Assembly: GCA_052387905.1 (NCBI GenBank)
Contig: JBQTIR010000003.1
Location: 1-64,000 of the forward strand
Direction: 5' to 3'
Length of the DNA stretch: 64,000 nt
Origin: JBQTII01 sp052387905
GTDB lineage: Bacteria > Actinomycetota > Actinomycetes > Sporichthyales > Sporichthyaceae
The translations under genes and the position numbers were made by a program. Under the pieces are notes generated by a model. It was given only the letters and a program-made list of their open reading frames with translations. It made no database searches and had not been told where the DNA came from. How positions within the stretch are numbered: the first letter of the stretch is position 1; each line of letters begins with the position of its first letter. This document shows positions 26,949 through 34,511 of this stretch, one piece after another.

Positions 26949-27554
26949 TCACGCTGTACCCCCGCTGCCCTGCACCTGACGGGCGTTGCTGACGACGTGG
27001 TCGACGAAGCCGTACTCCTTGGCCTGCTCCGCGTTGAACCAGCGGTCGCGGTCGGAGTCCTCGGTGATCTGCTCCACGGTCTGGCCGGTGTGTTCCGCGA
27101 TCTGCTGCGCGAGCCGCCGCTTGGTGTAGAGCATCTGCTCGGCCTGGATCTTGATGTCCGAGGCGGAACCGCCGAGGCCACCGAGGGGCTGGTGCATCAT
27201 GATCCGCGCGTTCGGCAAGGCGTAGCGCTTGCCCGGGGCGCCGGCGCAGAGCAGGAACTGGCCCATCGATGCAGCCAGGCCCATCGCGACGGTCGCGACG
27301 TCGTTCTTGACGTACTGCATGGTGTCGTAGATCGCCATGCCGGCCGAGACCGAGCCCCCGGGGCTGTTGATGTAGAGCCAGATGTCCTTCTCGGGGTCTT
27401 CCGCGGCCAGCAGCAGCATCTGCGCGCACAGGGCGTTAGCCATGTCGTCACGAACCTCGGAGCCGAGGAAGATGATGCGCTCGCGGAGCAGTCGCTCGTA
27501 GACGCGCTCACCGAGACCGCCACCGGATTCGGGTGCGTTGCGGGCTGAATTCAC
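26949..27554 (-). CDS. clpP1: ATP-dependent Clp protease proteolytic subunit ClpP1
   Basis: A 201-aa ClpP subunit with Ser96 ([10 protein letters not shown]), His121 (MMHQPLGG) and Asp170 (DRDRWF). It begins at GTG 27554 with GAGGACGAA upstream. It forms the other ring of the ClpP1P2 protease. An upstream ClgR box was looked for in 27555-27728 but not recognised by eye. Confidence 0.95.
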   Translation of the reverse strand: MNSARNAPESGGGLGERVYERLLRERIIFLGSEVRDDMANALCAQMLLLAAEDPEKDIWLYINSPGGSVSAGMAIYDTMQYVKNDVATVAMGLAASMGQFLLCAGAPGKRYALPNARIMMHQPLGGLGGSASDIKIQAEQMLYTKRRLAQQIAEHTGQTVEQITEDSDRDRWFNAEQAKEYGFVDHVVSNARQVQGSGGTA

Positions 27555-27669
27555 TTCGTCCTCACCTGAGTGCCGGGGGTGTGGTCGATGTCGGCGCAGC
27601 GGGGTGCCGAAGGCGACCGCCGACGATCTGCGCTGTTCACCGTCGTCTCACCGACCCTAGCCCCCGCCC

Positions 27670-27685
27670 CGCCGCGCGGGCGGCG
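27670..27685 (-). terminator. GC hairpin between tig and clpP1
   Basis: CGCCGC-gcgg-GCGGCG forms a 6-bp stem with a tetraloop 44 bases beyond the tig stop. There is no T-tract. It could be a weak terminator or a pause site. The rest of 27555-27728 shows no gene. Confidence 0.35.
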
Positions 27686-27728
27686 AGACCCCGCGGATTT
27701 CGCTCTGGGCGCAGGCCTCGCCAGGTGC

Positions 27729-29198
27729 TTAGGGGAGGACGGGGATGGAGATGTCCGCGGCGCCGCCCGGGGCGCTGGGGGTACCGCTCGCCTTGGGCGC
27801 CTCGTCGTGGTCATGACCCTCGTGGTCATGACCCTCGTGGTCGTGACCCTCGTGGTCGTGGTCGTACTCGACGCTGATGCCGAGATCAACGGCCGTGCCC
27901 TCGCTGTCGGTGACGGTGGCCTTGCCCAGGATCACGGCCAAGGCCTTGCCGCGTACGACCTCGGCGACCAGCATGTTGGCCTGGCCGGCCTCGACCACCT
28001 GCTGTGCGAACTGGTCCGGGCTCATCCCGCTGCTCTGGGCGCGCGCGACGATGTGACCGCTGATCTCCTCCTGCGTCACCTGGACCTGCTCGGCCTTGGC
28101 GACGGCGTCCAGGACGAACTGGGCTTTCATCGCATCGCTGGCCCGGGTGGCGACATCGGCGTCGAACTCCTCCTGCGTCTGCCCCTCGTGCTCGAGGTAG
28201 GCAGCCAGGGTGAGACCGGCGCGTTGGAGCTGGCTGGTGATGGCGCTGCGGCGGAACTCGATCTCGGCGGCCAGGAAGGACTCCGGCAGCGGCACCTCGG
28301 TCTGCTCCAGCAGCACCTCGAGGACCTTGTCCCGCGCCTGGGCCGCCTGGGTGTTCTCCTTCTGCCGACTCACGCGCACCCGGGTGTCCTCGCGCAACGC
28401 CTCGACGGTGTCGAACTCACTGGCGGACTGCACGAACTCGTCATCTAGCTCGGGCAGCTCGCGGACCTTCACCGAGTTAACGGTGACCTCGATGTCGACC
28501 TCTTCGTCCTTGCGCTCACCGGCAATGAGGGTCGAGGAAAAGATCTTCTTGTCCTGCGCCGAGAGTCCGATGACCGCCTCGTCGATCCCCGGGACCAGGG
28601 TTCCGGAGCCGACGACGTAGCTGATGCTGGTGGCCTGGGCCTCGTCGATCAGCTCGCCGTCCTTGGTGCGCCCGGACAGGTCGAGGTTGAGGTAGTCACC
28701 GTCGGCGGCGGGCCGGTCGGCACCGGTGAAGGTGGCGAAGCGCTCGCGCAACGACACCAGGGCCTCGTCGATGTTCTCGTCGGTGACCTCGACGGAGTCC
28801 ACGGTCACGGCGAGGCCGGCGTAGTCCGGCAGCGTGATCTCCGGCTTGACCTCCACCTCGGCGGTGAAGGTGAGCGAGGCACCGTCGGCGAACTCGGTGA
28901 CGTCGACATTCGGTCGGCCGATGATCTCGAGTTCGGAGGCCTGCACGGCCTCGCCGAGGAATCGCGGCAGGGCCTCGTTCACGGCCTCGTCGAGCACGGT
29001 GCCGCGACCGAAACGCTGGTCGATGATCCGCGGGGGGACCTTGCCCTTGCGGAACCCGGGTACGTTCACCGAGCTGCCGATCTTCTTGTACGCCGCGTCG
29101 AGGCTGGGCTTGAGCTCGTCGAAGTCGACCTCAACGGTGAACCGGACCCGGGTCGGGTTCAGGGTCTCGACGGCACTCTTCACGGCGTAGTTCTCCAT
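27729..29198 (-). CDS. tig: Trigger factor with histidine-rich tail
   Basis: Ribosome-associated chaperone and peptidyl-prolyl isomerase, 489 aa. The ribosome-docking signature VPGFRKGKVPPRIIDQRFGRG is near residue 45. The PPIase insert (PAADGDYLNLDLSGRT) and the helical arms follow. Near residues 445-464 the tail has four GHDHE-type repeats, rich in His and acidic residues, suited to binding Ni, Zn or Co. This tail is not part of the conserved fold. ATG 29198 is taken because MENYAVKSAVETLNPTRV matches the family. No Shine-Dalgarno is visible, and a two-hairpin leader element lies 30 bases upstream. Confidence 0.95.
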   Translation of the reverse strand: MENYAVKSAVETLNPTRVRFTVEVDFDELKPSLDAAYKKIGSSVNVPGFRKGKVPPRIIDQRFGRGTVLDEAVNEALPRFLGEAVQASELEIIGRPNVDVTEFADGASLTFTAEVEVKPEITLPDYAGLAVTVDSVEVTDENIDEALVSLRERFATFTGADRPAADGDYLNLDLSGRTKDGELIDEAQATSISYVVGSGTLVPGIDEAVIGLSAQDKKIFSSTLIAGERKDEEVDIEVTVNSVKVRELPELDDEFVQSASEFDTVEALREDTRVRVSRQKENTQAAQARDKVLEVLLEQTEVPLPESFLAAEIEFRRSAITSQLQRAGLTLAAYLEHEGQTQEEFDADVATRASDAMKAQFVLDAVAKAEQVQVTQEEISGHIVARAQSSGMSPDQFAQQVVEAGQANMLVAEVVRGKALAVILGKATVTDSEGTAVDLGISVEYDHDHEGHDHEGHDHEGHDHDEAPKASGTPSAPGGAADISIPVLP

Positions 29199-29227
29199 TT
29201 CGACGTACGGCTGGCGTGCGGGTCCTC

Positions 29228-29279
29228 GGGGGGTGCGGGTGGCGCAGGCCCCCGCTCGCGCGGCGAAGCCGCGCAATGG
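29228..29279 (-). other. Two-hairpin leader element, copy 2 (before tig)
   Basis: On the minus strand, H1 is GCGCGGC/GCCGCGC with loop TTC. It is followed by GA and H2, GCGGGGGC paired with GCC-A-CCCGC around CTGC. Compared with the obg copy (1529-1577), both strands of the H1 stem changed together and the H2 loop changed, while the H2 stem and flanking CATTGC are the same. It ends 30 bases before the tig start, against 27 for obg. Confidence 0.55.
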
Positions 29280-29336
29280 TCTCGAGGACGACAAGGTCCG
29301 CGCGTTCCGCGGACACAGCTGTCCCAAGAGTCCTCG

Positions 29337-29409
29337 TCGGGGCGGGGAGACTCGAACTCCCGGTCTCCTGCCCCCAAAGCAGGCGCGCTAGCCACTACGC
29401 TACGCCCCG
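29337..29409 (-). tRNA. tRNA-Pro (anticodon TGG)
   Basis: Acceptor CGGGGCG/CGCCCCG with the C1-G72 pair typical of bacterial tRNA-Pro. The anticodon stem is CCTGC/GCAGG with loop TTTGGGG giving anticodon TGG (29374-29376), and the T-arm GGGAG-TTCGAGT-CTCCC is intact. The discriminator is A, and CCA is not encoded (CGA follows). It reads CCA codons. Confidence 0.95.
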
Positions 29410-29459
29410 CGGCGTAGCCGGCAGTGTAGTGCCCTGGTCAGGGGCCGCGACCCGCAACC

Positions 29460-30143
29460 TCAGGACAGGTAGCGCGCCTGGACGGCCACCAGCTGGTCGC
29501 CGATCTCGGCGGCAGTGCCGGCCAACTCGATGCGACCCCGCTGCATGACCAGGACCCTGTCGGCAACCGCGAGCACCTTGCGCACGTGCTGTTCGACCAG
29601 GAGCACCCCGACGCCGCCGTCCGCGGCTGCGCGCACGGCGGCGAGCAGGCGGTCGACCACCAGCGGCGCCAGGCCGAGGGAAAGCTCGTCGGCCAGCAGC
29701 ACGCGGGGGTCCGAACCGAGGGCGCGGGCCAGCGCCAGCATCTGCTGCTGCCCGCCGGAGAGGTCGCCGGCCTTGCGGCCGGCGTGCTCGGCGAGCTCGG
29801 GGAACAACGCGAACGCCCGCTCGCGGGCCACCTTGGCCACGCGTAGGTTCTGCGCGACCGTGAGCGTCATCAGCACCGACCGGGCCTCGGTGACCAGCGC
29901 CAGCCCGCCGCGGGCCCGCTGATTCAACCGCGCCGTACTCGGCTGCCCGTCGACCAGGATCTCCCCACCGAGCGGGCGAAGCGCGCCGGCCAGCGTCATC
30001 AAGGTCGTCGTCTTGCCGGCGCCGTTGGGACCGAGCAATGCCACGACCTCGCCGGGGCGGACCTCCAGGTCCAGCTCGCGCACCACCGCGAGCGAGCCGT
30101 AGCCGGCCTGCAGACCGCGTGCGGCGAGGATCGGTTCGCTCAT
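29460..30143 (-). CDS. livF: Branched-chain amino-acid-type ABC transporter ATPase (LivF)
   Basis: A 227-aa ABC ATPase. Walker A is GPNGAGKTT near residue 38, the signature DLSGGQQQMLALARAL, and the Walker B region VLLADELSLGLAPL, the last typical of LivF. ATG 30143 overlaps the upstream gene's stop (ATGA). It pairs with the LivG domain fused to the permeases upstream to power uptake of a branched-chain amino acid or a related small ligand. Substrate is not predictable. Confidence 0.93.
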   Translation of the reverse strand: MSEPILAARGLQAGYGSLAVVRELDLEVRPGEVVALLGPNGAGKTTTLMTLAGALRPLGGEILVDGQPSTARLNQRARGGLALVTEARSVLMTLTVAQNLRVAKVARERAFALFPELAEHAGRKAGDLSGGQQQMLALARALGSDPRVLLADELSLGLAPLVVDRLLAAVRAAADGGVGVLLVEQHVRKVLAVADRVLVMQRGRIELAGTAAEIGDQLVAVQARYLS

Positions 30144-32827
30144 GAGGTGGCCTCCTCGCCCAGATAGGAGGCGACGACCGCGGGATTGCTGCGAATCTCC
30201 TCGGGCGTCCCGGTGGCGATCTGGCGACCGAAGTCCAGTGCCACGATCCGGTCGCACGTCGTCATGACCAAGGGCACGTCGTGCTCGACCAGCACGATGC
30301 CGATGCCGTGATCGCGGGCCAGCAAGCGAATCGCCTGACCCAGTTCGGTGCGCTCGCGGGAATCCAGCCCGGCCGCGGGTTCGTCGAGGAAGAGCACCGT
30401 CGGTTCGGCGCACATCGCGCGGGCGATCCCGACCAGACGGGCCTGACCCTGGGAGAGCTGTGCGGGGCGCAGGCCGAGCAGCGGGGTGAGCTCGAACAGG
30501 GCGACGATCGCCGTCATCGCCTCGCTGTGCGGTTGGCGACCGGGGCGGAGCAGGTCCGTCAGGTAGAAGCGGCGTGACTGGCGGTCGGCAGCGACGAGCA
30601 GGTTCTCCTCGACGGTGAGCTCGGAGAACAGTTCGACGGCCTGGAACGAACGCCCGAGTCCTTCGCGCGCACGCTTTTCCGGGGACCAGGAATCGATCAC
30701 CTGGTCCCCGAAGAGCACATTGCCGGAGTTGGGCTTGTTGAACCCGGTGGCCGAGTCCAACAGCGTGGTCTTCCCGGCACCGTTCGGACCGATCAGGCCG
30801 AGCACCTCGCCGGGGGCGAGGGTGAATCCGACGTCATTGAGCGCGACGACACCACCGAAACGGACCGTCAGATTCCGGACCTCCAGCGGTCGGACCGGCC
30901 GAGCACGGCGAGGCTCACCGGCGGCCGGAATCCGCGCCGGTCCCCCTCCGGGCAGGAACCGACCAAGCTGACCCAGGGCCGGGCCGACGCCGTCGGGAGC
31001 GAGCCGGATGACGCCGACGGTGAGCAGCCCGGAGGCCACCACGATCCACAGCACCGTGTCGGGGTTGCTGACGGTCTCGGTAACGAGCCGGGATCCGACG
31101 GCGCCGGCGGCCAGTGTCGCCCCGATCACCACGCCGCCGACCGAGCCCAGCCCGCCGATCACGGCGTACTGCACCGCGTTGATCGAGCCGAAGATGTTGA
31201 ACTGGTCGAAGCGGACCGCGTTGTCCTTGAAGCCCAGCAGGACTCCGGCGAGGCCAGCGATCGCGGCGGACACCCCGAAGGCATAGAGCTTGGCGCCGTA
31301 CACACCGACCCCGAGGGAGGCCGCCGCGCGTTCATTGCCCCGCACCGCGAGCAGACGGCGGCCGCTACGGCCGCGACGCAGATTGGCGACCACCAGCCCC
31401 GCGAGTACCAGCGCGACGAAGGCGACCGAGGCGTAGCGGTTCGGGTGCGCGACTCCGTCGATGCTCCAGCCGAAGATCTCCGCGTCCCGCACGTTGGTGC
31501 CGGCGAATCCGCCGGTGAGCCGGCTGTTACCCAGCACGATCGCCTGTACCGCGATCGCCAGCCCCAGCGTGGCCACCGCGAGATCGACACCGCGGGCACG
31601 CAACGCCGGAAGGGCGACGAGGAGACCGAGCGGAACCGCCAAGGCGACCCCGGCCAGCAACGCGAGAGGGAACACCAAGTCCTGGGTGTCGTAGAGGCGT
31701 GCGGCCACCCACAGGCCGAAGCCGGCGATGGCGAACTGGGCCAACGAGAGCTGCCCGGCGTAACCGGTGACGACGACGACGGAGAGCGCGATCAACGCGA
31801 TGGCGATCGTGACGGTGATGGACCCGGCCCACGCCGGGTTCGCGGTCGCGGTGGCCAGCAGTCCCACGAAGACGGCGGCGATCAGCAGGGGCGGACGGAC
31901 CCGTCCGGAGCCGGGCAACGGAAGCCGCGCGGAAACCTCACCACGTTGCAATCGTCCGCGACCGCGGATCGCGGTGACGAGCACGATCAGCAGGACCGGA
32001 ACTGCCGTGGGCAGGCCCGCCAGGGATTCCGGATTGTCCTTGACGAAGCTGAGCTGCGGGATCTCGGCCTGCACGATGCCGATCAGCAGCGCCGCCAGCA
32101 CCGTGATGCCGAACGAGGCGAAGCGTCCGATCAGGGCCGCCGCCAGCGCGGGGATGACGATGGTGGTCAACGCGTCCGCGTCGAGGCTGAGGACCGGCGC
32201 GAGCAGGATCGCGGCCGCGGCGGAGATGGCGCCGGCGACGGCGAAGTTGATGATCTCGATGCGGGTGGCGGAGAGCCCGGCGATCTGCGCGACCTGACGG
32301 TTCTCCGCGACGGCGGAGGTGGCCAGGCCGAACGGCGTCGCGGAGTAGATGAGTTTGAGGATCACCGCGGCGACCAGCGCGATGCCGATCAGGACCAGTC
32401 GATCCTGCGGGATGAAAACGTTGGGGAAGATTTCCCGACGGGTCGTCACCAACAGCGATTCGGGTTGGCCTCGTCCGACGTCGCCGTAGAGCAGTTTGAT
32501 GATGCCGACCAGGATCGTGAGGATGCCCAGTGTCGCGATCAGTTTGGAGATCGGGGCAGTGCGCCGCAGCACGGTCATCACGATGAACTGCGTCAGCACG
32601 CCGATGACCGCGCCCGCGAGCACACCGAGGGTCATGGCCAGTTCACGGTCGACGCCGTGGGTGTCCCGCAGGTCGTAGGCGAGGAAGGCCCCGAAGGCAC
32701 CGGTGGCGCCGGCGGCGAAGTTGAGCACGCCTGAGGCGCGCGAGACCAACACGATGCCCAGCGCGGTCAGGGCGTAGAGCGACCCGGTGGCCATGCCGAG
32801 GAGGCCAAAGCGAATGTAGGTCTCCAC
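30140..32827 (-). CDS. Fused ABC transporter LivH-LivM-LivG
   Basis: An 895-aa triple fusion: a LivH permease (about 1-290, ALTALGIVLVSRASGVLNFAAGATGAF), a LivM permease (about 305-630, VVTGYAGQLSLAQFAIAGFG and the loop LLAVRGNERAAASLGV), and a LivG ATPase (about 655-895, GPNGAGKTTLLDSATGF, LSQGQARLVGIARAM, VLFLDEPAAGLD). The signature is LSQGQ instead of LSGGQ, common in LivG. No stop or frameshift separates the parts. Start is GTG 32827 with GGGGAGGGG upstream. The periplasmic binding protein gene is immediately upstream. Confidence 0.93.
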   Translation of the reverse strand: METYIRFGLLGMATGSLYALTALGIVLVSRASGVLNFAAGATGAFGAFLAYDLRDTHGVDRELAMTLGVLAGAVIGVLTQFIVMTVLRRTAPISKLIATLGILTILVGIIKLLYGDVGRGQPESLLVTTRREIFPNVFIPQDRLVLIGIALVAAVILKLIYSATPFGLATSAVAENRQVAQIAGLSATRIEIINFAVAGAISAAAAILLAPVLSLDADALTTIVIPALAAALIGRFASFGITVLAALLIGIVQAEIPQLSFVKDNPESLAGLPTAVPVLLIVLVTAIRGRGRLQRGEVSARLPLPGSGRVRPPLLIAAVFVGLLATATANPAWAGSITVTIAIALIALSVVVVTGYAGQLSLAQFAIAGFGLWVAARLYDTQDLVFPLALLAGVALAVPLGLLVALPALRARGVDLAVATLGLAIAVQAIVLGNSRLTGGFAGTNVRDAEIFGWSIDGVAHPNRYASVAFVALVLAGLVVANLRRGRSGRRLLAVRGNERAAASLGVGVYGAKLYAFGVSAAIAGLAGVLLGFKDNAVRFDQFNIFGSINAVQYAVIGGLGSVGGVVIGATLAAGAVGSRLVTETVSNPDTVLWIVVASGLLTVGVIRLAPDGVGPALGQLGRFLPGGGPARIPAAGEPRRARPVRPLEVRNLTVRFGGVVALNDVGFTLAPGEVLGLIGPNGAGKTTLLDSATGFNKPNSGNVLFGDQVIDSWSPEKRAREGLGRSFQAVELFSELTVEENLLVAADRQSRRFYLTDLLRPGRQPHSEAMTAIVALFELTPLLGLRPAQLSQGQARLVGIARAMCAEPTVLFLDEPAAGLDSRERTELGQAIRLLARDHGIGIVLVEHDVPLVMTTCDRIVALDFGRQIATGTPEEIRSNPAVVASYLGEEATS

Positions 32828-32896
32828 GCCCTTCGCCCCTCCCCAGTGATCTGATGGACGCGCGTTCCCCTGCGCGCACCCCGGCCGGGCGGCGCC

Positions 32897-34279
32897 TTAC
32901 GGCGTCGCGGTGGGCGAGGCAGTGGCCTCGCTCGCGGAGCTGCTGGCCGAACCGGTCGAGGCCGTCGCCGTCGGAGTGGCCTCAGCGGTCGCCTCCGCGG
33001 TCGCCGCCGGAGTGCTGGCGGTGCCGAGGGTCACCGGGCCGGTGAAGGGTTGCGGCGCCGTCACCGCGGAGACCGCCTTGTTGTCCACGATCTTCGAGAC
33101 CCACACGGTGTTGTTCGCGAAACGCGGCAACGCCTCGGCCAACGCCCCGGGCAGCGCGGGCTTGCTGAAGTCCAGCGGGGTCCAGCCCGGGTAGTTGATC
33201 GGGCCCGCGGCCTTGAGCGCGGCGATCAACGTGGCCGGGGCAGTGAGGTCACCGGTCGCGGTCTTGAGCACCTCGGCGATCACGTGCACGCCGACCCAGC
33301 CGGCGAGCGCGGTGTCGTTGAACTCCACGCCACCGCCGTTCGCGGCGAGCTCGTCCTGGAAGGTCTTGATCGCCGGCAGCGAGGTGTCGGTGGGGGTCTG
33401 TCCACCGTTGAGGATGTAGACGCCGTCGAGCTTGTTCGCCGCCGGGCCCTCCAATACCGAGGGCTTGAAGGTGGTGCCGAAGGTCGTGGTCAGGGTGTCG
33501 TCGAAGCTGTAGCCACCGCCGTCGACCGCGTTGACGAACGCGGGGACGCTCTGGCTGCTGATCAGCACGACGTTGACCGCGTCCGCGTCAGCCTCGTAGG
33601 CGCTGGCGACGTACTGCGTGTAGTCCGTCGCGGTGACCGGATACAAGGTCGAGCCCTTGAACTCCATGCCGATGGTCGGCAGCAGCTGCTTGACGATCTC
33701 CAGCAGACCGACGTAGGCGGGCACGTCCGGCCCGAGGTACTGCATCGAGGTCTTGCCCTCGGCCTTCGCGACCGCGGCCGCGGTGACGAGCTGGATCGCG
33801 GTGCCGTGGAACGGGAAGCTGATCGCCGAGGTGGCCTCGGCCTGACTGGAGACCAGGTTGGCGACGGTCGGGATGCCCGCGGCCTCCAGGATCGGGACGT
33901 AGGTGTCCCCGTCCGGGCCGACGGAGCCGACGACCGCGGTGACCTTCTCCGATACCGCCCGGCGGGCGCAGTCCGCGGCGCCGTTCGGGTCGAAGCGGGT
34001 GTCGCAGTTGAGAATCTCGATCGGCGAGCCGTTGACTCCACCGGCGTCGTTCACGGCCTTAGCTGCGGCCCTGGCTGCGCCGACGACCTCGGGGAAGACG
34101 ATCGGACCGGTCTCCGACGTCAGCGTCATCAGCTTGATCGGCGAGCCTGGCGCGCTCGAACCGGTCGGAGCCGGGACGGAGGGGCTGGCGGTGTCGTCGG
34201 CGTCGTCCGCGCAGGCGGCCAGGATCAGGGCCGGGGCGAGCAGGGCGGCGGCGAGCTTGGCACGTCGCATGCGATACAT
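32897..34279 (-). CDS. ABC transporter substrate-binding lipoprotein (LivK/Peripla_BP_6 type)
   Basis: A 460-aa lipoprotein with signal peptide and lipobox LILAACADD (lipidated Cys near residue 23). Two Rossmann-like lobes of the branched-chain amino acid receptor family follow (IKLMTLTSETGP, AAGIPTVANLVSSQA, VVLISSQSVPAFVNA). After the fold comes an Ala/Thr/Ser-rich tail of about 40 residues, unusual since receptors normally end at the fold. Start ATG 34279 has AGGAG six bases upstream. It feeds the fused permease-ATPase gene 69 bases downstream. Confidence 0.9.
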   Translation of the reverse strand: MYRMRRAKLAAALLAPALILAACADDADDTASPSVPAPTGSSAPGSPIKLMTLTSETGPIVFPEVVGAARAAAKAVNDAGGVNGSPIEILNCDTRFDPNGAADCARRAVSEKVTAVVGSVGPDGDTYVPILEAAGIPTVANLVSSQAEATSAISFPFHGTAIQLVTAAAVAKAEGKTSMQYLGPDVPAYVGLLEIVKQLLPTIGMEFKGSTLYPVTATDYTQYVASAYEADADAVNVVLISSQSVPAFVNAVDGGGYSFDDTLTTTFGTTFKPSVLEGPAANKLDGVYILNGGQTPTDTSLPAIKTFQDELAANGGGVEFNDTALAGWVGVHVIAEVLKTATGDLTAPATLIAALKAAGPINYPGWTPLDFSKPALPGALAEALPRFANNTVWVSKIVDNKAVSAVTAPQPFTGPVTLGTASTPAATAEATAEATPTATASTGSASSSASEATASPTATP

Positions 34280-34390
34280 CGGTGGCTCCTGGTGATCGGC
34301 GGAGGTCGTCGATCGTGGGGTTGCCGCGGCCACGACCACTCGGCGGCGGTCCGCAGGACAGCCACGCGTTAACGAAGGATAACCGCCGAT

Positions 34391-34418
34391 CGGTCATCCT
34401 GTCGTCAAGACATGACCG
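34391..34418. promoter_or_regulatory. Dyad in the livK/phoD divergent region
   Basis: CGGTCAT and ATGACCG are perfect complements separated by 14 bases, with an inner GTC/GAC. It lies 112 bases before livK and 94 before phoD. A PhoP-type direct repeat was not recognised. It may be an operator for either gene; the regulator is unknown. Confidence 0.35.
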
Positions 34419-34511
34419 AGCGTCACGATGATGGTCGGCTGGGCCCCCTGCACGCAAAGATTGAGGGCGCCCGTACCGCGTACCGGACGCGTCCACGGGC
34501 ATAGGCGGGGA

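Noticed and set aside
27555..27728. ClgR operator upstream of clpP1
   Set aside because: No sequence fitting a CGC-N5-GCG dyad with AT flanks was found by eye.
27809..27870. Short tandem repeats in tig that could be taken for a CRISPR-like array
   Set aside because: The units are 15 bases, contiguous and in frame coding for GHDHE; there are no spacers.
34280..34511. Riboswitch upstream of the amino-acid-type transporter receptor
   Set aside because: Only a short dyad and a nearby Shine-Dalgarno were seen; no known aptamer core or terminator-antiterminator pair was recognisable.
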